Shown here: positions 33,281 through 39,671 of the stretch, in pieces
Layout: each line of letters opens with the position of its first letter
How positions within the stretch are numbered: position 1 is the first letter of the stretch
Origin: JAWUWD01 sp034112085
Lineage (GTDB): Bacteria; Bacteroidota; Bacteroidia; Cytophagales; Cyclobacteriaceae
Assembly: GCA_034112085.1 (NCBI GenBank)
Contig: JAWUWD010000151.1
Span: forward strand, 1-39,671
Reading direction: 5' to 3'
DNA: 39,671 nt
Translations under genes and position numbers: made by a program
Notes under the pieces: model-generated
What the model was told of the DNA's origin: nothing
Seen by the model: only the letters and a program-made list of their open reading frames with translations
The model's database searches: none

Positions 33281-35737
33281 ATGAAAACTATATATTTATT
33301 GATTGTCATTTTGACAATCCAGAATCTTACTGCCTTTTCTCAAACATTTGAAAAAAAGGACAGCTTACAATTGAATTTCAATAATGTTATTGATGGGCAA
33401 TGGGCAGACATAAACAATGATGGTTTGCTAAACTATGTTACAATATTCAAAAAAGTAGATAGCGTTGAAGTGGGGTTCTTCAGCATCGAAAATGACATTC
33501 CATATTATACTTCACTGTTTTCACAAAAAGGAGTCACCGCTAGTTTTGAAATAGTTGATCTCACCCATGACGGGTTATTGGATATTCTATTTTCTCTAAA
33601 AACTTCTAACAAAAACACTTTGGAGATTCGTGCGAATAATGGCTTGTTAGATTTCACTAAAGATGTTGTGGAAATAGACAGTGTATTTACAAAAAAACTA
33701 ATATCCATTGATTTAACTCGAAATGGATCAAAAGAAATTGTATCAATTACGGAAGATGATACTGGTCAAATACTTCCTCAGGCCTATTCATTTGATTCTA
33801 AAGCAATGAATTGGGATACCTTAGCTATTGAATTTTCAAAAGAGATAACCTACAGTGATTTTCTAAATATTGATATCGATAAAGATGGATGGGATGATCT
33901 CATAATAGCTGGAATTGATTCAGATAATCAAGCTATTATTGAACTCTATGGAAACAATGAAGGGGTATTAGAATTTCTTGAAACTGATTTGGAGTATTCA
34001 GAAGCCCTTAGTTTATCAAAAGCAGATCTGGATTCAGATGGAGACTTTGAAGTTATATTTTCTGGAAAAGTTAATGATGAATCCTCCTTGTACTATTATG
34101 ATAATAATGACGGTGTTTTAAATAAAGAAGAATTCATCATTAACCCTGACAGCATTTTGCAAATTTTCCCGGCCGACTTCAATTCTGATGGCTTCATTGA
34201 TATTATATTGAAAAGCAATACCACAGGAAAACCAACTAACATACCCACGAACATATTAATGCTCAATGACGGAAATATGGAATTCATGATAGAAGAAGTG
34301 AAGATGACAAATTACCAAGATTTTGGCGACTGGGATTGGGATGGTGATCTTGATATTATTCAATTCGATAAAAAGGGAGACTTCATAGAAGTTTTTCTAC
34401 TTAAAAATACTACTGTGGATAAAAATGAGGGTCCAAAGAATCCATCTCAAGCATCAGCTTTTCCGCAAAATAGAAAAGTGACAATCCTCTGGGATAGTGT
34501 GCAAGATGATCATACCAAAAAATCTGGAATTACTTACGACCTATACATTACAAAAGAAGACGTAACTGTTTCTCCTGGTTTTGACATTGAAAAGACTCAC
34601 AGAATAGTGGTTGCTCATGGTAATCAAAACACATCCACTACTGCAAATTATTATGACTTAGAACCTGGGATCTATAATTATGGTGTTCAGTCAGTAGATA
34701 ATTCTTTTTACGCAGGTACTGGATCAGGCAATTGTTTGCGGAGTCAGTTTGTGGTTTGTGACAACATAAAGACGCATCAATACATTCTTTGTTACTCTGA
34801 AGAATTAACACTAGTAACTAAAGATAGAAAAGACGGTGCATGGTTTTCTTCGATTAATGGATTTTTAGGGGTTAATGATTCATTAAGTCTAATTATTACA
34901 GAAAACGAGGAGATCTATTTTTCGGTACAAGAGTCACTGGTCTGTGAAGATCAAGAACTATGGTCTTTTGAAATAAAGGAAAGTGGGGATATAGATTTAC
35001 TCCCTGATATATGGGCATGTGAAGGAGATGAATTAGAATTTAACGTAGGTGATTTTTGGAAATCAGTAACATGGCAATCATCGATAAGAGGAGACCTCAA
35101 AGGAAGTAGTAATTTGACCTATATAGCTGACCAGCCCGATACTATTAGTGTCAATTTGGAATCCAATCAAGGATGTATTTTCAATGATCATTTTTTAATA
35201 AACATAAGTTTCCCTGAATTAATACTGAGTGGTGATGTATTTAGAATCCTCAAAGGAAGTAGTATTCAGTTGCAAGCCAGTGGCGGAGAAACTTATGAAT
35301 GGTCACCTCTAGAAGGATTGAGTGATCATTTGATAGCTAACCCAATAGCCAGTCCAGAGATATCAACAGTATACAATGTCGAATTAACGGATTCGATTGG
35401 TTGTAAAACCTCTAGTACTGTTCAAGTAATAGTAGAAAGCAAAGCTTTCATACCGAACCTATTCACCCCAAATGAAGATCAAAGAAATGATATCTTAACG
35501 ATCTATGGCCTGGAGGAAGTTCGCGAATTCGCATTCAAAATCTACAATCGTTCTGGGGCATTGATCTATGAATCTAGTGACTCGAATGAAGTATCAAACA
35601 AGGGATGGGATGGCACCAAAAATGGAAAAGAACAGCCAAATGGGGTGTATTATTGGAAGATCTCTGGCACTTACAAAAATGGCACCCCCGTATATTTGAA
35701 TGGAGAGAGTTCCGGAGCAGTTCACTTATTGAGATAA
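33281..35737 (+). CDS. Type IX secreted protein with FG-GAP repeats and gliding-motility C-terminal domain
   Basis: An 818-residue secreted protein with a signal peptide (MKTIYLLIVILTIQNLTAFSQ). Residues 40-380 carry six FG-GAP/VCBS-like repeats with Ca-binding DxDxDG-type loops: DINNDGLLN, DLTHDGLLD, DIDKDGWDD, DLDSDGDFE, DFNSDGFID and DWDWDGDLD. Next come a fibronectin-III-like region (about 385-490) and Ig/PKD-like modules to 715. The C-terminal domain (about 725-818) reads IPNLFTPNEDQRND ... IYNRSGALIYES ... GVYYWKISG, the type B (CHU_C) sorting signal for type IX export. It starts six bases before the PorP/SprF gene, so the two are translationally linked. Confidence 0.9.
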   Translation: MKTIYLLIVILTIQNLTAFSQTFEKKDSLQLNFNNVIDGQWADINNDGLLNYVTIFKKVDSVEVGFFSIENDIPYYTSLFSQKGVTASFEIVDLTHDGLLDILFSLKTSNKNTLEIRANNGLLDFTKDVVEIDSVFTKKLISIDLTRNGSKEIVSITEDDTGQILPQAYSFDSKAMNWDTLAIEFSKEITYSDFLNIDIDKDGWDDLIIAGIDSDNQAIIELYGNNEGVLEFLETDLEYSEALSLSKADLDSDGDFEVIFSGKVNDESSLYYYDNNDGVLNKEEFIINPDSILQIFPADFNSDGFIDIILKSNTTGKPTNIPTNILMLNDGNMEFMIEEVKMTNYQDFGDWDWDGDLDIIQFDKKGDFIEVFLLKNTTVDKNEGPKNPSQASAFPQNRKVTILWDSVQDDHTKKSGITYDLYITKEDVTVSPGFDIEKTHRIVVAHGNQNTSTTANYYDLEPGIYNYGVQSVDNSFYAGTGSGNCLRSQFVVCDNIKTHQYILCYSEELTLVTKDRKDGAWFSSINGFLGVNDSLSLIITENEEIYFSVQESLVCEDQELWSFEIKESGDIDLLPDIWACEGDELEFNVGDFWKSVTWQSSIRGDLKGSSNLTYIADQPDTISVNLESNQGCIFNDHFLINISFPELILSGDVFRILKGSSIQLQASGGETYEWSPLEGLSDHLIANPIASPEISTVYNVELTDSIGCKTSSTVQVIVESKAFIPNLFTPNEDQRNDILTIYGLEEVREFAFKIYNRSGALIYESSDSNEVSNKGWDGTKNGKEQPNGVYYWKISGTYKNGTPVYLNGESSGAVHLLR

Positions 35738-35743
35738 CATTGA

Positions 35744-37333
35744 ATGAAGAAGTCTATTCAGTTTATATTTTTATTCATATTGAGTACTGCGGTGAATGCC
35801 CAGTATTATCAATATTCACAGTACAACTACGCAAGTCAACGCGTCAATCCTGGAGCGATATCCTTGTCAAATTACGCAACAGCTGGATTTATTTATAGGC
35901 GTCAAGATACTTCTCCTGACTTGAAACTTAACTCATTTGTATTCTCTGCCAAGTATCCTATTATTGCAAAGAACGGAGGAAAGCGATGGTCATCTATAGG
36001 TTTTTCCGTAGCTGAAGATCAGACAGGTTTGGGTGGTGTATTAGTCGCCAATGAGCTAGGCTTATCTTATGCCCTCAACTTCGCTACTGGTGAAAACCAA
36101 ACACTCAGTATTGGCACCAAAATCAATTATCAATCCAGAAAGGTAAATACCGATGCCCTATTCACTGGAAGTCAATATGTAGCAGGAAGCGGATTTGGTT
36201 CAGAATTAAACTCTGGTGAAGATTTTGCGGATTTCAACACCAACTTCTTTTCGTATAGTGGAGGGATTATTTGGCAAAAAAATGATAGGGATGGAAGGCG
36301 AAATAGGCATTTAGGGATTTCCACATTTGATATCAATCAACCTAATGAAAGTCTGTTCGAGGGTGAATCACCACTTCCTTCAACTTTTGTATTGGAAGGA
36401 GGTTATAGAGTCTTCGAAAATCAACTATTGGCTATATATCCAGAACTACTATATACCTATTCCAATGCTGCCAGTGCTCTGAATATTGGCGCTGTGACGC
36501 GCTATTCTCTTGATGATATTAATCCAAGGACGGCCGGATCAGCAATTGAACTGCATACTAAATATCTTCTCAATGAAGGAGTCGTTCTTGGGATTCAATT
36601 TGTGCGAGAAGGGCTATCAATAGGCACGAGCTATGACATCCCCCTTCATAGAACAGTCGCGCATTCTGGTGCATTTGAAATAGGCCTCGAACTAAATAAA
36701 TTGATAGAGAGCAGATACAAAGTAAAAAAGCGAAATGCTAAAAAGATAAAAAGGAAACGTATCAAGAAAGTTAGAAAATCAAAGAGGAAAAGAAGAAAGA
36801 GAAAAAAGAAGAAAAAAGAACCTGACACAAAACGGAAAAGTGAAACCAAAAAAGTGAAAGAAATAGTTACAAAAAACTCAGAGGACAATAGTCAAACAAT
36901 CATAGAAGATAAATCCATTACTGATTTGTCAGAGGGAAGTGAAGAAGTGAATGTTACGACTACCATAGGAAATATCAAACATGAGCCACTTCTGTTGGAG
37001 CCTACACAACTCGTTTACTACTTCGACTTTAACAGTAGCAATACTGAAAAAGAAACTAAAAATTATCTCTCAGACTTAATTGAGATACTAGAAAAGGATG
37101 AGTATATCAAAATCAAAATAGTTGGACACACAGACAATGTGGGAACCGAAGCGTATAATATGAAATTATCAAAACAGCGGGCAAAAGAAATCAGCGACCA
37201 ATTACTAATTGGTAACATTGCGAGCGATAGAATAAGAAGCGATGGAAAAGGTGAAATGGAACCTCTATCAGATAACTCTACTGCTGAAAAAAGAAGTCAG
37301 AATCGTAGGGTGGAGATTACGCTCTATTACTAA
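35744..37333 (+). CDS. PorP/SprF-type outer-membrane protein fused to OmpA through a polybasic linker
   Basis: A 529-residue protein with a signal peptide (ending VNAQ). Residues 20-325 are a PorP/SprF beta-barrel, opening with YYQYSQYNYASQRVNPG and ending with GAFEIGLELNK. A linker at about 328-372 is extremely basic: 25 of the first 31 residues are Lys or Arg. The OmpA domain (about 425-529) has YYFDFNSS, VGHTDNVG and LSKQRA, all the residues needed to hold peptidoglycan. PorP/SprF proteins work with type B sorting clients; this one directly follows such a client by six bases. The fusion would tie the barrel to the cell wall. The linker's charge is unusual even for this group. Confidence 0.9.
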   Translation: MKKSIQFIFLFILSTAVNAQYYQYSQYNYASQRVNPGAISLSNYATAGFIYRRQDTSPDLKLNSFVFSAKYPIIAKNGGKRWSSIGFSVAEDQTGLGGVLVANELGLSYALNFATGENQTLSIGTKINYQSRKVNTDALFTGSQYVAGSGFGSELNSGEDFADFNTNFFSYSGGIIWQKNDRDGRRNRHLGISTFDINQPNESLFEGESPLPSTFVLEGGYRVFENQLLAIYPELLYTYSNAASALNIGAVTRYSLDDINPRTAGSAIELHTKYLLNEGVVLGIQFVREGLSIGTSYDIPLHRTVAHSGAFEIGLELNKLIESRYKVKKRNAKKIKRKRIKKVRKSKRKRRKRKKKKKEPDTKRKSETKKVKEIVTKNSEDNSQTIIEDKSITDLSEGSEEVNVTTTIGNIKHEPLLLEPTQLVYYFDFNSSNTEKETKNYLSDLIEILEKDEYIKIKIVGHTDNVGTEAYNMKLSKQRAKEISDQLLIGNIASDRIRSDGKGEMEPLSDNSTAEKRSQNRRVEITLYY

Positions 37334-37347
37334 TACCAGAAAGAGCT

Positions 37348-39666
37348 TTATTTTAAAACTGAAATAGTTCCTTTGTAGATTTGAGTTGAGCACCCTTTGG
37401 TTGTAACATCCGCTTGATAATAATAAACACCAGTCGCTAAATCCGCAGCAGACCAAGAATTATCATATGCTGTATTGTGATAAACTTCCTTTCCATAACG
37501 ATTGAAGATAGTTAGTGGTAATGGTAGAATATCCAGGGGTAGCATAAAAGTCTCATTGAGTGCATCGCCATTTGGGGTAATTACGTTGGGCAAATTTTGC
37601 TGAGTCAATAATTCCTGACTAGAGACAACGATGGTGTCAGATACAACCCCACATGCGTTTCCTGCCTCAACGATATAAGTCCCTGCAGAAGAAACTTCTA
37701 TTTCTGAAGAATCTTCCCCTGTACTCCAATGATACCAACTGGCATAAGGCTCACTGGCATCCAAAACCAATGAGAAATCATCACAAAAAGTAGTATCTAG
37801 AGGTAATATTATATTCAATGGCTTCGCCAGATTAACATAGAAAGTATCTGCGCTTACATAGCAACTCGTACTTACCTGTACCCAATACTTCCCTTCTTGA
37901 GAGATTACATTTGTGGATGATGTTTCCCCATCATTCCATTCATATTCCGCCACGCCATCTACTGTGTAATCAACATTATATGCAGTCCCTTCACAAAAAG
38001 TAGTATCAGGTAAATCAATATTAAAAGGATCCAAATAATTCACATTAATAGAATCTCGATAAACAGCTCCATTATGATTAACTTCAATCCATAGTAATTC
38101 TTTATTTTCCGCACTTATTTCCAAGGTATCACCAATAGAGCCATCGCTCCAAGTGATAGTTGCTGAAGAAGCACTGCAAGGTAAGTCAATCGAAAGCATA
38201 TGAGTTTCACCATGACACAATTCAACATCTTCTCCCAATTCAATAAATAGAGGTCCTTCTATGTAAGGGCTTGATGGTATCCAATCTTCGCGATCACCTA
38301 TGAAATTAATAGAACGCTCCCATTGTGCTGTTGCCTCAGTTCGTTTATATAGTGAAAAGATGATATTTCCTAATGAATCATAATTTATGCTTCTCCCATA
38401 GTAGTTGCTATCTGCGCCTGTAAAATTATAGTTGCATAATATGTTGCCATCTTGGTTTAACTCTGTAAGAAGAGTATTTTGATTATGATCTTCTGCTATG
38501 AATTCATCCGAACCTACCCAATAGCTTGGGCTATTATAATCTGTCAACATACTTATTTTACCAGATTTATGATAGCTGATGCCTTCAGTTGTTTCGTAAT
38601 CGATCCCCCCAAATAATTTAATCCAAACTAGATTACCTTGAGGGTCATGTTTTGCTAAAAAGACATCACTACTACCATTATTTAAAAGTGTTGTCTCCTC
38701 TAAAATAAATTGTTCCCCGTGGAACCGTCCTGTACTGTAAATATTGTTTAATTCATCAGTCACTACCGATTTCACAAATGCTCTGCCATCACTTTGAGAT
38801 CTTCTTGCCCATAATACCTTTCCCAAAGGATCCAGTTTTGCTATAAAAAAATTAGCAGTATCATTGCTAGGTTCAAGTACAATACCGTCAAAATCTAAAC
38901 TTATATCTCCATATCCTCCGCTAATAATAATATTATCGCCTCTATCGACAGTCATGTTATTTGCTGAAATACCACTTTGAGGTCCTTCAAAACTTCTAAC
39001 CCATAATGTTTGGCCATTAGAATCCAGCTTGATAACATGCATGTTAACCCCCAGCGGTTGCTCACTAGTCACTATTCCGTTAAAAGAAAATAACCCTTCA
39101 CCATAATGGTTTGCAACCAATATCAGGCCATTATCACTAGTAGTTTTATGATTTCCAAGTCCACTATAACTATAAAGTGTTGCTCCACCAGAATTTTTGG
39201 CCCAAATAACATCTCCATCTGGGCTTATTTTAGCTACTAAAATACTGTAGTCTGTCTCATTGTACAACTCAAAACATCCTAGTTGGAATGTCTGTTGAGT
39301 AAAACCGCCTCCTACAATAAGGTTATTTTTAGCATCAAATTCAATATATTTGGATTCCGCACCTATCCCATGGCTTATGGATTTCGAATCGATACCCCAC
39401 TCTAGAATATTTTGCGCATTAAATTTTAGGATAATAATTTGCGAAACATATGATGGGTCTGCAACAAAAGTTAGATTGGCTACATTGACAGTGCCAGTAA
39501 AACTACCTAAAATATAAAGATTACCAAATACGTCTCTTTTTGCTTCGGAAATAGTAATACCTTCATCAAAAATTAAGCTATCATTTGATGTTAAACATTG
39601 TGCATTGGCATTGTTTACTTGGACTAATACAACAATAATAAGTATGTATAGCTTTTTTAGGCTCAA
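37348..39666 (-). CDS. Type IX secreted protein with propeller repeats and gliding-motility C-terminal domain
   Basis: A 772-residue protein with a signal peptide (SLKKLYILIIVVLVQVNNANAQ). Residues 25-430 hold SBBP-like propeller repeats with recurring units of the kind LDPLGKVLWARR, DPQGNLVWIKLFGG and DSNGQTLWVRSFEG. Three Ig/SprB-like modules follow at about 475-690 (for example FCEGTAYNVDYTVDG and FCDDFSLVLDASEP). The C-terminal domain (about 693-772) has LPNVITPNGDALNETF and IFNRYGKEVYHN, the type B sorting signal. The start at 39666 is TTG, five bases from the window edge; a start further out cannot be excluded. It converges with the PorP-OmpA gene with 14 bases between. Confidence 0.88.
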   Translation of the reverse strand: MSLKKLYILIIVVLVQVNNANAQCLTSNDSLIFDEGITISEAKRDVFGNLYILGSFTGTVNVANLTFVADPSYVSQIIILKFNAQNILEWGIDSKSISHGIGAESKYIEFDAKNNLIVGGGFTQQTFQLGCFELYNETDYSILVAKISPDGDVIWAKNSGGATLYSYSGLGNHKTTSDNGLILVANHYGEGLFSFNGIVTSEQPLGVNMHVIKLDSNGQTLWVRSFEGPQSGISANNMTVDRGDNIIISGGYGDISLDFDGIVLEPSNDTANFFIAKLDPLGKVLWARRSQSDGRAFVKSVVTDELNNIYSTGRFHGEQFILEETTLLNNGSSDVFLAKHDPQGNLVWIKLFGGIDYETTEGISYHKSGKISMLTDYNSPSYWVGSDEFIAEDHNQNTLLTELNQDGNILCNYNFTGADSNYYGRSINYDSLGNIIFSLYKRTEATAQWERSINFIGDREDWIPSSPYIEGPLFIELGEDVELCHGETHMLSIDLPCSASSATITWSDGSIGDTLEISAENKELLWIEVNHNGAVYRDSINVNYLDPFNIDLPDTTFCEGTAYNVDYTVDGVAEYEWNDGETSSTNVISQEGKYWVQVSTSCYVSADTFYVNLAKPLNIILPLDTTFCDDFSLVLDASEPYASWYHWSTGEDSSEIEVSSAGTYIVEAGNACGVVSDTIVVSSQELLTQQNLPNVITPNGDALNETFMLPLDILPLPLTIFNRYGKEVYHNTAYDNSWSAADLATGVYYYQADVTTKGCSTQIYKGTISVLK

Positions 39667-39671
39667 TTGGG

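Noticed and set aside
36646..36888. Minus-strand open frame rich in Phe and Leu
   Set aside because: It is the antisense of the polybasic linker: Lys/Arg codons read backwards as Phe/Leu. The PorP-OmpA frame is clearly the coding one.
1..39671. Defence system, prophage or CRISPR array
   Set aside because: I found no direct-repeat arrays, no phage structural genes and no nuclease or toxin-antitoxin pair. The content is envelope and housekeeping genes with uniform base use.

Overview
The window is an ordinary-looking stretch of chromosome from a member of the Bacteroidota, most likely a marine Cytophagales-type gliding bacterium. The evidence is low GC, two proteins with the gliding-motility/type IX secretion C-terminal domain, a PorP/SprF-type protein, several OmpA-like lipid- or peptidoglycan-linked proteins, a SusC-like TonB receptor, DUF6702 and DUF1684 proteins, and many TAnnTTTG-type -7 promoter elements with few Shine-Dalgarno sites. 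The genus cannot be fixed from the sequence. I saw no rRNA, tRNA, CRISPR array, insertion sequence or phage gene.

Layout. 1-106: 5' end of uvrA (minus), cut by the window edge, followed by a GA-rich intergenic repeat. 298-4492: HAD phosphatase and DUF6702 protein (minus), divergent from a HupE/UreJ-like membrane protein and a secreted M1 peptidase. 4569-10180: YccF membrane protein, a patatin phospholipase with an outer-membrane barrel (TTG start), and two related OmpA proteins, ending at a clear terminator. 10263-12792: aldehyde dehydrogenase, a small basic secreted protein, and an inosine/xanthosine triphosphatase. 12793-13322: the only gene-free stretch over 300 bases. It holds a frameshifted remnant of a duplicate of the next gene's 5' end and a small minus-strand reading frame. 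13323-17569: an unusual SDR with a four-cysteine N-terminal motif, then a minus-strand set of lytic transglycosylase lipoprotein, LOG-family hydrolase and TIGR01777 epimerase. 17701-19204: a secreted coiled-coil protein and a transglutaminase-like protein, convergent. 19357-23791: a TonB-dependent receptor and, upstream of it, a beta-helix lipoprotein. 23988-25755: a MoxR ATPase and a divergent DUF1684 protein. 25914-30483: an ABC ATPase with a permease/M1-peptidase fusion. 30616-31952: an ECF sigma factor overlapping a TonB-domain membrane protein. 32047-39666: an LVIVD-repeat lipoprotein, a type IX client with FG-GAP repeats, a PorP/SprF-OmpA fusion with an extremely basic linker, and a convergent second type IX client running to the right edge.

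How it fits together. Much of the window serves the cell envelope: outer-membrane import (TonB receptor, TonB protein), surface secretion (type IX clients with a PorP-type partner), peptidoglycan attachment and turnover (OmpA domains, lytic transglycosylase), and envelope proteolysis (two M1-type enzymes). I see no single obvious new defence or biosynthetic system. The most distinctive points are the decayed gene duplicate at 12870-13037, the Tyr-less zinc-motif SDR, the sigma factor/TonB overlap that may replace an anti-sigma factor, the polybasic linker in the PorP-OmpA fusion, and the permease-peptidase fusion.
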